A stretch of 64,000 nt of DNA from Ideonella sp. (GCF_016702655.1 NZ_JADJDO010000039.1:124001-188000), one strand, 5' to 3'. Positions 26,990 through 36,494 are shown, counted from the stretch's first letter. Numbers and translations are program-made. Notes: generated by a model not told the origin, from the letters alone.

Positions 26990-27069
26990 AATGACAACCC
27001 CAAGCTCACGTCGTTGGCTGCGGCCGGCGCTCGGCTGAGCGATCGGCCGCGAACCCCAGGAGCAGGGCG

Positions 27070-27495
27070 ATGGCGATGGACGACACCGACCGCAAGCTGA
27101 TCTCGCTGCTGCGCCGCGACGCGCGGACCAAGGTCGCGACGCTCGCGGCCAAGCTCGGCGTCTCGCGCGGCACGGTCGCCAACCGGCTGCGCAAGCTCGA
27201 GGACGAGCAGGTTATCGTCGGCTACACGCTGCGCCTGCGGCCCGACGCCGAGCCGAACCAGATCCGCGCCTGGATGGGCGTGCTCGTCGAAGGCAACCAG
27301 ACGCGCGCCGTCGTTGCGAGCCTGCTCGGCGAGCCCGGCGTCGCGGCGCTGCACGATACCAACGGGCGCTGGGACCTGCTCGCCGAGCTGCGCGCGGAGT
27401 CGATGGCCGAGCTGTCGCGGGTGCTCGAGCGGGTGCGCCTGATCAAGGGCATCGCCAACACCGAGACCAGCATCCTGCTCACGAGCTTTCGCTGA
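27070..27495 (+). CDS. Lrp/AsnC-family transcriptional regulator
   Basis: Feast/famine regulator of 141 aa. It has an N-terminal winged helix (TDRKLISLLRRDARTKVATL, then AKLGVSRGTVANRLRKLEDE) and a C-terminal RAM/AsnC ligand-binding domain. These proteins sense amino acids and bind DNA as oligomers. An alternative in-frame ATG at 27076 would remove two residues; the GGAGCAGGG just upstream does not decide between them. Its stop is 2 nt before the ornithine-cyclodeaminase-family gene. It is therefore probably co-transcribed with that gene and may control it in response to its substrate amino acid. Confidence 0.92.
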   Translation: MAMDDTDRKLISLLRRDARTKVATLAAKLGVSRGTVANRLRKLEDEQVIVGYTLRLRPDAEPNQIRAWMGVLVEGNQTRAVVASLLGEPGVAALHDTNGRWDLLAELRAESMAELSRVLERVRLIKGIANTETSILLTSFR

Positions 27496-27497
27496 CG

Positions 27498-28436
27498 ATG
27501 CGCTTCTTCGACGCCGAGGCGACGCGCGCCGCACTGCCCTTCGAGCGCCTGATCCCGGCGCTGCGCGCGCTGTTCGCGACCGGCTGCGAGGTGCCGGCGC
27601 GGCAGGTACTGGAGATCGCGTCGCCGGCAGGCGCGCCGATGACGTCGCTCATCATGCCGGCCTGGGTGGCTGGCGGCCACTACGGCGTGAAGATCGTCAA
27701 CGTCGCGCCCGCCAACGCGGCGCGCGGCCTGCCCGGCCTGCACGCGAGCTACACCCTGTTCGACGCGACGACCGGCGCGCCGCTGGCGCTGATCGACGGC
27801 GCCGAGCTCACCGCGCGCCGCACCGCTGCCGCGTCGGCGCTCGCAGCGCAATGGCTGGCACGCGCCGACGCGCGGCATCTGCTCGTCGTCGGTGCCGGCC
27901 GCGTCGCGCGGCTGCTGCCCGGGGCCTACCGCTGCGTGCGCGCGATCGAGCGCGTCACGGTCTGGGCGCGCTCGGCCGGCAAGGCGCAGGCGCTGGCGCG
28001 CGACTGGCGCGCAGCCGGTATTGCCGCCGAGGCCGCGCACGACCTCGCGCGCGCCGTCGCCGCAGCCGACATCGTCAGTTGCGCGACGCTGGCCACCGAG
28101 CCGCTGATCCACGGCCGCTGGCTCGCACCCGGCAGCCACCTCGACCTGATCGGCAGCTTCACGCCCGCGATGCGCGAGGCCGACGACGAAGCCTTTCGCG
28201 GCGCGGCGCTGTACGTCGACACCGACGAGGCGCTCGCCAAGAGCGGCGACCTGCTCGGGCCGCTCGCGCGCGGCGTGATCGCCGCTGCCGACCTGCGCGG
28301 CACGCTCGCCACGCTTGCGCGGGGTGAGGTGCAGGGCCGGCGCGGCGTGCAGGAGCGCACCGTCTTCAAGTCGGTCGGCAGCGCGCTCGAGGACCTGGCG
28401 GCGGCGATGCTCGTCGTGCAGGAGTCAGGCGGATAG
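27498..28436 (+). CDS. Ornithine cyclodeaminase / mu-crystallin family protein
   Basis: NAD(P)-binding enzyme of 312 aa in the OCD/mu-crystallin family. The substrate-binding N-terminal part includes MTSLIMPAWVAGGHYGVKIV and LIDGAELTARRTAAASALAA. The Rossmann fold shows LLVVGAGRVARLLPGAYRCV, with GAGxxA in place of the usual GxGxxA. LDLIGSFTPAMREADDEAF is the usual family feature. Members include ornithine cyclodeaminase, alanine dehydrogenase and ketimine reductases. Shorter than the Ocd at 36646-37737 and only distantly similar, so a ketimine-reductase or delta-1-pyrroline-2-carboxylate reductase role is more likely. Coupled to the Lrp-type regulator. Confidence 0.88.
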   Translation: MRFFDAEATRAALPFERLIPALRALFATGCEVPARQVLEIASPAGAPMTSLIMPAWVAGGHYGVKIVNVAPANAARGLPGLHASYTLFDATTGAPLALIDGAELTARRTAAASALAAQWLARADARHLLVVGAGRVARLLPGAYRCVRAIERVTVWARSAGKAQALARDWRAAGIAAEAAHDLARAVAAADIVSCATLATEPLIHGRWLAPGSHLDLIGSFTPAMREADDEAFRGAALYVDTDEALAKSGDLLGPLARGVIAAADLRGTLATLARGEVQGRRGVQERTVFKSVGSALEDLAAAMLVVQESGG

Positions 28437-28491
28437 GAACGTGTCCGGCCGCGACGCCGAGACATGCGGCCAGAGATCCCCGGCTACCCGA

Positions 28492-28749
28492 TCAGGCGCC
28501 GGGCTTGGAAACCAGTGGAAAGGCTGCCGGATCACGTATCGAATCGACGGCGAGGTCCACATCGAGTTGCGGCCAGAACAAGTGACCCGGTGTGGGACGC
28601 TGAACGTCTGCGAGTTGCTCGATCGTGGCCGACTTGAACCACGGGAACTCCGAGAACGGTACCGCGAGCTCTTCGTCTCCCAGCAGCAACCAGAAGCCGT
28701 GCCTGGATACGTTGGTGACTTCAGCTTCCGAAGTGACGGAGCCAGGCAT
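28492..28749 (-). CDS. DUF2442 domain protein
   Basis: An 85-aa protein of the DUF2442 family: VTNVSRHGFWLLLGDEELAV, then PFSEFPWFKSATIEQL, then GHLFWPQLDVDLAVDSI. Members are typically encoded next to a DUF4160 gene in arrangements that resemble toxin-antitoxin pairs, although biochemical proof is limited. Here the start overlaps the 3' end of the DUF4160 gene by 29 nt on the same strand, so it is the second gene of a coupled pair. It is full length. The last residues (LVSKPGA) run close to the OCD-family gene, which converges on it. Confidence 0.88.
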   Translation of the reverse strand: MPGSVTSEAEVTNVSRHGFWLLLGDEELAVPFSEFPWFKSATIEQLADVQRPTPGHLFWPQLDVDLAVDSIRDPAAFPLVSKPGA

Positions 28750-28960
28750 CTTGGATCTCCTTCAGATGCGCTTCGACGACAGTCTGCGCTTGGCGAACCT
28801 GCGTCGCCGAGAGGCCGATGTTCACGGCCAAGTCTACGCTCGGAGTGAGCCAGAATTTGGCCTCGCCATCAGGGTGGGCGACATGCACGTGTATCCGGGT
28901 TTCTTCGCGCGAGAAGAAGAACAGGCGGAACTGTCCGTCGCGGACGATGGTTGGTGCCAC
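28721..28960 (-). CDS. DUF4160 domain protein (putative TA partner)
   Basis: A 79-aa protein of the DUF4160 family. From the GTG at 28960 it reads APTIVRDGQFRLFFFSREE, then TRIHVHVAHPDGEAKFWL, then a helical tail ending LKEIQDAWLRHFGS. The conserved core FFFSREETRIHVHV is characteristic. No ATG is available nearby, and longer extensions look non-coding. Because the gene overlaps the DUF2442 gene, expression is coupled. If the pair is a toxin-antitoxin module, which protein is the toxin cannot be told from sequence. Confidence 0.8.
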   Translation of the reverse strand: MAPTIVRDGQFRLFFFSREETRIHVHVAHPDGEAKFWLTPSVDLAVNIGLSATQVRQAQTVVEAHLKEIQDAWLRHFGS

Positions 28961-29082
28961 CGCGAGACTGTAGCCGTCCAGAGCGAAAGCGGATTGGCCC
29001 GCCGCTCGATGAATCAACCCGCCGCGGCCCGGTCGGCGAGGCGCGGCGTGCACCGCGCCCGCATGGCTGCGCGCTTGCGCGC

Positions 29083-29880
29083 CTACTCGACCACCCGCTC
29101 GGCGCGCAGCAGCAGCGCTTGCGGCGGCTTGAGGCCGAGCGCGCGCGCGGTGGCGAGGTTGAGCACGAGGTCGAATCGGGTCGGCTGTTGCACCGGCAGG
29201 TCGCGCGGCTTCGCGCCCTCGAGGATCCGCGCCGCGTAGCCGGCCGCGCGCCGGTAGCTGTCCTCGAAGCTCGGGCCGTACGACATCAGGCCGCCGGCGT
29301 CGACGAACTCCTCGGCGAAGTAGCACGCCGGCAGGCGCCTGGTGCGCGCGAAGCCGACCAAGGTGTCGCGCTGCGACTGCGCGAACGGGCTCGGCGTCAC
29401 CACGAGGCCCTGCGCGGCGCTGCTCGCGATGCGCGCCAGCGCCGCGTCGAGCTCGCGCGCGTCGGCGGCCTGGTGGGTGGCGAGGTCCACGTGCAGCGCG
29501 CGTGCGGCCTCGTTCAGGCGATCGACGAAGCGCGTTGCGGCGGCATTGCTCGGGCTCCACAGCACCGCCGCGTGCGCGATGCCGGGGGCGATCTCGGTCA
29601 GCAGTTCGAGCCACTTGCCGGCGAACTGATCGCCGACGCCGAGCGAGAAGCCGGTCGCGTTGCGCTCCGGCCGCGCAAGGTCGGTCACGATGCCGCCCGC
29701 GACCGGGTCGCTCGCGCCCGCGAACACGATCGGGACGCTGCTCGTCGCGCGCAGCGCGGCGCGGGCGCCGATCGTCGAACCGACGACGAGCACGTCGACC
29801 CGGGCGCGCAGCAGTTCGTCGATCAGCGCCGGCCATTGCTCGGGCCGGCCGAGCGCGAATCGCATCTCGAGCACGACGTT
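29083..29880 (-). pseudogene. ABC transporter substrate-binding protein (PF04392), 5' end missing
   Basis: About 265 residues of a PF04392-type periplasmic substrate-binding protein. The sequence runs from NVVLEMRFALGRPEQW through VDVLVVGSTIGARAALRATS, VPIVFAGASDPVAGGIV and GGLMSYGPSFEDSYRRAAGY to PPQALLLRAERVVE. Family members are about 325 aa. The first 55-60 residues, including the signal peptide and first strand, are absent: the frame runs straight into a G-rich patch at 29881. Everything after that point is undamaged. A complete relative lies at 39399-40391. Loss could reflect a real deletion or an assembly join at the patch. Confidence 0.82.
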
Positions 29881-29933
29881 GGGCCGGGGGGGGGGGGGCG
29901 CGTCCCGGGAGCGGGGGGGAAAAAAAAAAGGCC
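29881..29933. other. G-rich/A-run patch at a gene break
   Basis: A run of about 12 G near 29887-29898, then a short GC stretch, seven G and about ten A in a row. It is G-rich on the + strand, like the larger block at 22.7 kb. It coincides exactly with loss of the N terminus of the substrate-binding gene. The following 180 nt to the glucokinase stop (29934-30113) encode nothing I recognise and are Pro/Arg-rich in all frames. Probably a low-quality or mis-joined segment. Confidence 0.6.
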
Positions 29934-30113
29934 TGGCGCCGCCGGCGCGACGGGGACAAGCACGATCCGGGCAGGCCGGCGGCGGCGACGGAGCAGGCGC
30001 CGGCGGGCGAGCAGGGCCTGCGGGCGAGGTCTCCGGCCCGGGGTGGTGCCCGGGTCGGGCGTCCACGGCGAGACCGCGCTTGCGCGGCGCCGGAGCCGGG
30101 CCAGGGTCATGCG

Positions 30114-30779
30114 TCATCGCGGACCGCCCTGCGCGCCCTGCCAGAGCCGCAATCCGCCCTCGAAGGCGCGACTGTTGTCGACCCGGCGCCAGCCCGCGGG
30201 AAGTTCGTCGAACAGGCGCGCGTTGCCGCCGCCCAGCACGACCTCGTCGGGCAGCAGCGCGTCGGCGAGGCGCTGCGCGGCGTCGAGCACGCGCGCCATC
30301 CACTTCTTCTTGCCGAGGCGGCGCAGCGCCGCCGCGCCCACATGCTGCTCGAAGCTGCCGCGCCGGTAGGGCAGGTGGGCGAGTTCCATCGGCAGCACCA
30401 GGCCGTCCGCAACGAGCGCCGAGCCGAGGCCGGTGCCCAGGCCGAGGAACAGCATCTTGCCGCGTTCGTAGGCGCCGAGCGCCTGCATCGCGGCGTCGTT
30501 GATCATCTTCACCGGCTTGCCGAAGGCCGCAGCGTAGTCGAAGCCGACCCAGCCCGGCGCGAGGTTGTGCGGCTCGGTCACCGGCATGTCGTTGCGCACG
30601 ACGCCGGGGTAGCCGATGGCCACGGCGTCGCAGGCCCAGCCCGCGGCGAGTTCCTTCACGCCTGCGACCATCGCGGCCGCCGTCATCCCGGGGCCGGAGG
30701 GCAGCACGCGCGGCTCGGCATGTCCGCTGGCGAAGAGCTTGACATGGGTGCCGCCGACGTCGATGACGAGAATCTTCAT
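30114..30779 (-). CDS. ppgK: ROK-family kinase, polyphosphate glucokinase-like
   Basis: Sugar kinase of 221 aa in the ROK/polyphosphate glucokinase group, predicted to phosphorylate glucose with polyphosphate or ATP in the cytoplasm. The phosphate-binding motif MKILVIDVGGTHVKLFASG is at the N terminus. AVAIGYPGVV, then KPVKMINDAAMQALGAYERG with the catalytic Asp, then MLFLGLGTGLGSALVADG follow. The lysine-rich RRLGKKKWMARVL is also seen in PpgK relatives. The start at 30779 was chosen because the fold begins there; the upstream in-frame extension looks non-coding. It is divergent from the acyl-CoA ligase. Polyphosphate specificity is inferred from family resemblance only. Confidence 0.82.
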   Translation of the reverse strand: MKILVIDVGGTHVKLFASGHAEPRVLPSGPGMTAAAMVAGVKELAAGWACDAVAIGYPGVVRNDMPVTEPHNLAPGWVGFDYAAAFGKPVKMINDAAMQALGAYERGKMLFLGLGTGLGSALVADGLVLPMELAHLPYRRGSFEQHVGAAALRRLGKKKWMARVLDAAQRLADALLPDEVVLGGGNARLFDELPAGWRRVDNSRAFEGGLRLWQGAQGGPR

Positions 30780-31063
30780 GCCCGGTCCTGGCCGCTGCGT
30801 CGTCGTGGAGCCCGGCTGCGCGGCCGGGCAGGGCCGATTGTCGCCGCGCCGGCCTGGCCCGGCCCAGGCCGGCACCGAGACCTCCCTGCCCTGCGCCGCG
30901 GTGCCGTCGAGCACGACACCCAGAGAGTCGGCCGGGCGCAGACACCAGTGCGCCGAGCTCGCAAGCGAGAAAATACCCGGTGCGGATCGCAGGCGATATC
31001 GTCATGCTTGCGACCCCGGACCGTCAGAGCCCAGGATCCCGATTCCCCACGAAAGGAAACCCC

Positions 31064-32704
31064 ATGAACGGCCAGATGATGCAGCAGCCGCTGCTGATCT
31101 CTTCCCTGCTCGTGCACGCCGAGCGCCACCACGGCGAGCAGCAGGTCGTGTCGCGCCGCGTCGAAGGCGACATCCATCGCGAGAGCTACCGCGAACTCGC
31201 CGAGCGCTCGCGCCGGCTGGCCAACGCGCTTGCCGCGCGCGGCGTGAAGTTCGGCGAACGCGTCGCGACGCTGGCCTGGAACGGCCACCGCCACATGGAG
31301 CTGTACTACGCGGTGTCGGGCTCGGGCGCGATCCTGCACACGCTGAATCCGCGCCTGCACCCCGACCAGGTGGTGTGGATCGCCGACCATGCCGAAGACC
31401 AGGTGCTGTTCTTCGACCTGACCTTCCTGCCGCTGGTCGAAGCCGTCGCCGGCCGCGTCAAGACCGTCCGGACCTTCGTCGCGATGACCGACCGTGCGCA
31501 CATGCCGGCCGCGAGCAAGATCGCGGGCCTGCTGTGCTACGAGGAACTGGTCGCCGAGGCATCGCCCGAGTTCGCCTGGCCGAGCTTCGACGAGAACACC
31601 GCGAGCTCGCTGTGCTACACGTCGGGCACGACCGGCAACCCCAAGGGAGCCCTGTACAGCCACCGCTCGACCGTTCTGCACACGTATGCCGCGGCGCTGC
31701 CCGACAGCCTCAACTGCTCGGCGCGCGACGTGATCCTGCCGGTGGTGCCGATGTTCCACGTCAACGCCTGGGGCCTGCCCTATGCCGCGTGCATGACCGG
31801 CGCCAAGCTCGTGTTCCCGGGGCCGCACCTCGACGGCAAGAGCCTGCACGATCTGTTCGAGAGCGAGGGCGTGACCGTTTCGGCCGGCGTGCCCACGGTC
31901 TGGCAGGGGTTGCTGACCCACATGGAAGCCAACGACCTGACGTTCAGCACCATGCGCCGCACCGTGATCGGCGGCTCGGCGTGCCCGCCGGCGATGATGC
32001 GCGCCTTCCAGGAGCGCTACGGCGTGCACGTGCTGCACGCCTGGGGCATGACCGAGATGAGCCCGCTCGGGACGGTGTGCACCTTGAAGCCCAAGCACCT
32101 CGGCCTGAGCCGCGACGAGCAGATGGCCGTCCAGGCCAAGCAGGGCCGCGCCGTCTATGGCGTGGACATGAAGATCGTGGGCGAAGACGGCAAGGAACTG
32201 CCGCGCGACGGCAAGGCCAGCGGCGAGTTGCTGGTCAAGGGCCCCTGGATCATTGCCAGCTACTTCAAGGGCGAGGGTGGCGACCCGCTCGCGTACGCGG
32301 ACGGCGAGGGCTGGTTCCCGACCGGCGACGTGGCGCTGATCGACGCCGACGGCTACATGCAGATCACCGACCGCAGCAAGGACGTGATCAAGTCCGGCGG
32401 CGAATGGATAGGCTCGATCGACATCGAGAACATCGCGATGGCGCATCCGGCGGTGGCGATGGCGGCATGCATCGGCGTCTCTCACCCGAAGTGGGACGAG
32501 CGCCCGCTGCTGGTGGTCGTGAAGAAGCCCGGCGCCGATGTCACGCGCGAAGACCTGCTGAAGTTCTTCGACGGCAAGATCGCCAAGTGGTGGACGCCCG
32601 ACGACGTCGTCTTCGCCGAGGCCATCCCGCTCGGCGCGACCGGCAAGATGCAGAAGAACAAGCTGCGCGAGATGTACAAGGGCCACAAGCTGCCGACGGC
32701 TTGA
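31064..32704 (+). CDS. Fatty-acyl-CoA ligase (AMP-forming, AlkK/DmdB-like)
   Basis: ANL-superfamily ligase of 546 aa that activates a carboxylic acid to its CoA ester through an acyl-adenylate. Signature motifs in order: P-loop SSLCYTSGTTGNPKGALYSH; HAWGMTEMSPLGTV; GWFPTGDVALIDADGY; hinge ITDRSKDVIKSGGEWIGS; and catalytic lysine in GATGKMQKNKLRE. The opening (QQPLLISSLLVHAERHHGEQ) fits the medium-chain AlkK and methylthiopropionate DmdB subgroup; the chain length is not decided. A good ribosome-binding site (GAAAGGA) precedes the ATG at 31064. It converges with putA. Confidence 0.93.
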   Translation: MNGQMMQQPLLISSLLVHAERHHGEQQVVSRRVEGDIHRESYRELAERSRRLANALAARGVKFGERVATLAWNGHRHMELYYAVSGSGAILHTLNPRLHPDQVVWIADHAEDQVLFFDLTFLPLVEAVAGRVKTVRTFVAMTDRAHMPAASKIAGLLCYEELVAEASPEFAWPSFDENTASSLCYTSGTTGNPKGALYSHRSTVLHTYAAALPDSLNCSARDVILPVVPMFHVNAWGLPYAACMTGAKLVFPGPHLDGKSLHDLFESEGVTVSAGVPTVWQGLLTHMEANDLTFSTMRRTVIGGSACPPAMMRAFQERYGVHVLHAWGMTEMSPLGTVCTLKPKHLGLSRDEQMAVQAKQGRAVYGVDMKIVGEDGKELPRDGKASGELLVKGPWIIASYFKGEGGDPLAYADGEGWFPTGDVALIDADGYMQITDRSKDVIKSGGEWIGSIDIENIAMAHPAVAMAACIGVSHPKWDERPLLVVVKKPGADVTREDLLKFFDGKIAKWWTPDDVVFAEAIPLGATGKMQKNKLREMYKGHKLPTA

Positions 32705-32735
32705 CGAAGCGGCAGGCATCTGCCGCCGCTGCGCC

Positions 32736-35700
32736 TCAGCCTATCGTCATCAGGCTCGCGTTGCCGCCTGCCGCGGCGGTGTTGATCGAGAGCGACCGCT
32801 CGATCACCAGCCGCTCGAGCGGAACGTGCGCGTCGCCCGGTGCGAGACCGGTCAGGCCGACGATGGGGCCGGGGCGCGCGGCGAGCGTGGCTGCGGTGGC
32901 GAGCCACGAGGCCGGCGCGCCGTGGTGCAGCACGGCGTCGAACGCGACCGGGGCCGGCGTCCAATCCTGCGCCAGGCTGATGCGCTCGCGCACCTCGGCC
33001 GGCAGGCGCTCGCGCAGGCCCTGCGCGGCGGCCGGCCAGACGGCATGGTTGCCGACCGCGAGCAGCGCTGCGAGCTGGGCCAGGCGATCGGACTCGGCCC
33101 GCGGCGTGCCCTCGTCGACGAGGCACAGCACCGCGTCGCGCGGCCTCAATGCGTACAGGTTGGCCTCGCCGGTGGGGCCGGGCAAGGTGACCCACGATCC
33201 GACGGCCGACTCGGCCGCGGCCTGGTCGCACTGCGCGGCGAGCCGCGCCAGGCCCCTGGCTTGCGCCCAGGCGCGCAGTGCGGCGAGGGCTGTGCCTTGC
33301 CCCGGATCAGTGCCGTCCAGCGCGAGGCCGCGCACCGGTGGCGCGGCGCCGGCGCTGCCGGCCTGAGCGAGCGCCAGCCGCGCCGCCTGCAACGGCCGAT
33401 CGGCGAGCAGGCGCAGCAGGTAGAGCGGACCGCCGGCCTTGGGCCCGGTTCCCGACAGACCCTCGCCGCCGAAGGGCTGCACGCCGACCACGGCGCCGAC
33501 GATGTTGCGATTGACGTAGAGGTTGCCGGCGCGCGAGGCGGCGACGACCTGCGCCACCGTCTCGTCGATGCGCGTGTGCACGCCCTGCGTCAGGCCGTAG
33601 CCGGTTGCGTTGACCTGCTCCAGCGTCGCCGCGAGGTCCTCGCGCGCATAGCGCAGCACGTGCAGCACCGGGCCGAAGACCTCGCGCCCGAGTTCAGCGA
33701 CGCTGCTCAGCTCGATCACCGCCGGCGCGACGAAATGGCCGCGCGCGGCCAGCGCGGCGTCGGGTTCGAGCCGCAGCACGCGCCGGCCCTTCGCCTGCAT
33801 CGCCTGCACATGGCGTTCGATCCCGGCCTGGGCGTCGGCGTCGATCACCGGGCCGACGTCGGTCGCGAGGGCGCGCGGGTCGCCGATGCGCAACTCGCGC
33901 AGCGCACCGTCGAGCATCGCCAGGAGGCGCTCGGCCACGTCGTCCTGCACGACGAGCAGGCGCAGTGCCGAGCAGCGCTGGCCGGCGCTGTCGAAGGCGG
34001 ACGACACGATGTCGGCCACTGCCTGCTCGGCGAGCGCCGACGAGTCGACGATCATCGCGTTCTGGCCGCCGGTCTCGGCGACGAGCGTCACGACGCGGCC
34101 CTGCGCCGTGAGGCGCTGGCTGAGCGTGCGCTGCAGCAGGCGCGCGACCTCGGTCGAGCCGGTGAAGAGCACAGCGTTGACGCGCGCATCGCCCACGAGC
34201 GCCGCGCCGACCGTCTCGCCACGCCCCGGCAGCAGTTGCAGGGCGCCGCGCGGCACGCCGGCTTCATGCAGCGCGGCAACCGCCTGCGCGGCGACGAGCG
34301 GCGTCTGCTCGGCCGGCTTGGCGAGCACGACGTTGCCGGCGGCGAGCGCCGCCGCGACCTGGCCGGTGAAGATCGCGAGCGGGAAGTTCCACGGGCTGAT
34401 GCACACCACCGGCCCGAGCGGCACGTGGGTCGCGTTGTCGAAGTCGCGCCGCACCTCGGCCGCGTAGTAGCGCAGGAAATCGACCGCCTCGCGCACTTCG
34501 GCGACGGCGTTGGCGCAGGTCTTGCCGGCCTCGCGCACGAGCAGCGGCACGAGCGCGATGGTGTCGGATTCGAGCCGGTCGGCGGCGGCGTCGAGCCGCG
34601 CGGCGCGCTCGGCGGGCGGCGTCGCGGCCCAGGCCGGCGCGGCGCGTTCGGCGGCGGCGAGCGCGGCCTGCACGTCCCCTGGCGTCGCCTCGCGCACCTC
34701 GCCGACGCGGTCGTCGCGGTCGGCGGGGTTGAGCACCGGTTGCCACGCCCCCCGGGCCTCGTCTGTGCACAGCGTCGGCGCGGCGCGCCAGGCTCTCGTC
34801 GCCGTGCCGGCGAAGCTGCGATCGAGCGCGGCGAGCGTGCGCTCGTCGGCCAGGTCCAGCCCGCGCGAGTTGGGCCGCGCCGCACCGTAGAGCCCGCGCG
34901 GCAGCGCGATCGCCGGGTGCGGCGCGCCGAGCACGCCGCCGTCGATCGCGGCCATCCTCAGGGCGCTGCGCACCGGGTCCTCGACCAGTTCCTCGAGCGC
35001 GATGTTCTCGTCGGCGATGCGGTTCACGAACGACGAGTTGGCGCCGTTCTCGAGCAGCCGTCGCACGAGGTAGGCAAGCAGCGTCTCGTGCGTGCCGACC
35101 GGCGCGTAGATGCGGCATGGACGCGCCGAGCCTTCGCCCGCCGCGCCGACCACCTGCTCGTAGAGCGGCTCGCCCATGCCGTGCAGGCACTGGAACTCGT
35201 ACTGCCCGCCGTGCCAGGCCGCCGGGTCGGCAAGGGTGTGGATCGCGGCCATCGTGTGCGCGTTGTGGGTCGCGAACTGCGGGAACACCGCGTCGGGTGC
35301 GGCGAGCAGCTTTCTCGCGCAGGCGAGGTAGGCGAGGTCGGTATAGGGCTTCCTCGTGTAGACCGGGTAGCCGTCCTGGCCGTCGAGCTGGGCGCGCTTG
35401 ATCTCGCTGTCCCAGTACGCGCCCTTGACGAGGCGGATCATCAGCCGGCGCGAGCTGCGCCGCGCGAGGTCGATCACTAAATCGACCACCGCCGGGCAGC
35501 GTTTCTGGTAAGCCTGGATCACGAAGCCGAGGCCCTGCCAGCCCGAGAGTGCGGGCTCGACCGCGAGGCGCTCGAGGATGTCGAGCGAGAGTTCGAGCCG
35601 GTCGGCCTCCTCGGCGTCGATGTTCAGGCCGATGTCGTAGCGCTTCGCGAGCGCGGCAAGCGCGAGCACGCGCGGGTAGAGCTCGGCCATCACGCGCTCG

Positions 35701-36494
35701 ACCTGGGCCCGTGCATAGCGCGGGTGCAGCGCCGAGAGCTTGATCGAGATGCCGGGGCCCTCGACGATGCCGCGGCCTGCGGCGGCGGCGCCGATGGCGT
35801 GGATCGCATTCTCGTAGGCGGCGAGGTAGCGCAGGGCATCGGCGCCGGTCAGCGCGGCCTCGCCGAGCATGTCGTACGAGTAGCGAAAGCCCTGCGCCTC
35901 GCGCCGGCTCGCGTTGGCCAGCGCCTCATGAATCGTCTCGCCGGTGACGAACTGCTCGCCCATCATGCGCATCGCCATGTCGACGCCCTTGCGGATCAGC
36001 GGCTCGCCGCCGCGCGCCATCACGCGCCTGAGCGTCGACGCGAGCCCGGCGTCGCTGTGCGTCGCGACGAGCTTGCCGGTCAGCAGCAGGCCCCAGGCCG
36101 CGGCGTTGACGAACAGCGACGGGCTCGCGCCCAGATGCTGCTGCCAGTTGCCCGAGACGATCTTGTCGCGGATCAGCGCGTCGCGGGTTGCCGCGTCGGG
36201 GATGCGCAGCAACGCTTCGGCCAGGCACATCAGCGCCACGCCCTCCTGCGAACTGAGCGCGAACTCCTGCAGCAGCCCCTGCACCAGCCCCGCGCGGCCA
36301 CCGGCGCGGCCCTGCTCGCGCACGCCGCGCGCGACGCGCAGCGCGAGTGCCTGCGCTGCCCGGGCCTGCGCGTCCGGCAGCCGCGCCTGCTCGACCAGGC
36401 CCGGCAGCAGCTCGGGCTCGGGGCGGCGCGTGAGCGCGGTGATCGCGGCGCGCAACGGCGAGGTGGCGAGGGCGGGGGTCAGGACAGCGGGCAT
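32736..36494 (-). CDS. putA: Bifunctional proline dehydrogenase / P5C dehydrogenase PutA
   Basis: Oxidises proline to glutamate in two steps. 1252 aa: N-terminal arm (about 1-120), FAD-binding PRODH barrel with RLVKGAYWDSEIKRAQLDGQ and the FATHNAHTMAAI segment (about 150-480), then an aldehyde dehydrogenase domain (about 530-1010). In the ALDH domain, PLGPVVCISPWNFPLAIFTG, the Glu of LVAETGGQNAMIV and the catalytic Cys in SAGQRCSALRLLVV are visible. A C-terminal ALDH-like domain of about 200 residues ends it. There is no N-terminal ribbon-helix-helix, so this PutA is not an autorepressor. I used the ATG at 36494; a TTG 15 nt upstream is possible. It follows ocd on the same strand. Confidence 0.95.
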   Translation of the reverse strand: MPAVLTPALATSPLRAAITALTRRPEPELLPGLVEQARLPDAQARAAQALALRVARGVREQGRAGGRAGLVQGLLQEFALSSQEGVALMCLAEALLRIPDAATRDALIRDKIVSGNWQQHLGASPSLFVNAAAWGLLLTGKLVATHSDAGLASTLRRVMARGGEPLIRKGVDMAMRMMGEQFVTGETIHEALANASRREAQGFRYSYDMLGEAALTGADALRYLAAYENAIHAIGAAAAGRGIVEGPGISIKLSALHPRYARAQVERVMAELYPRVLALAALAKRYDIGLNIDAEEADRLELSLDILERLAVEPALSGWQGLGFVIQAYQKRCPAVVDLVIDLARRSSRRLMIRLVKGAYWDSEIKRAQLDGQDGYPVYTRKPYTDLAYLACARKLLAAPDAVFPQFATHNAHTMAAIHTLADPAAWHGGQYEFQCLHGMGEPLYEQVVGAAGEGSARPCRIYAPVGTHETLLAYLVRRLLENGANSSFVNRIADENIALEELVEDPVRSALRMAAIDGGVLGAPHPAIALPRGLYGAARPNSRGLDLADERTLAALDRSFAGTATRAWRAAPTLCTDEARGAWQPVLNPADRDDRVGEVREATPGDVQAALAAAERAAPAWAATPPAERAARLDAAADRLESDTIALVPLLVREAGKTCANAVAEVREAVDFLRYYAAEVRRDFDNATHVPLGPVVCISPWNFPLAIFTGQVAAALAAGNVVLAKPAEQTPLVAAQAVAALHEAGVPRGALQLLPGRGETVGAALVGDARVNAVLFTGSTEVARLLQRTLSQRLTAQGRVVTLVAETGGQNAMIVDSSALAEQAVADIVSSAFDSAGQRCSALRLLVVQDDVAERLLAMLDGALRELRIGDPRALATDVGPVIDADAQAGIERHVQAMQAKGRRVLRLEPDAALAARGHFVAPAVIELSSVAELGREVFGPVLHVLRYAREDLAATLEQVNATGYGLTQGVHTRIDETVAQVVAASRAGNLYVNRNIVGAVVGVQPFGGEGLSGTGPKAGGPLYLLRLLADRPLQAARLALAQAGSAGAAPPVRGLALDGTDPGQGTALAALRAWAQARGLARLAAQCDQAAAESAVGSWVTLPGPTGEANLYALRPRDAVLCLVDEGTPRAESDRLAQLAALLAVGNHAVWPAAAQGLRERLPAEVRERISLAQDWTPAPVAFDAVLHHGAPASWLATAATLAARPGPIVGLTGLAPGDAHVPLERLVIERSLSINTAAAGGNASLMTIG

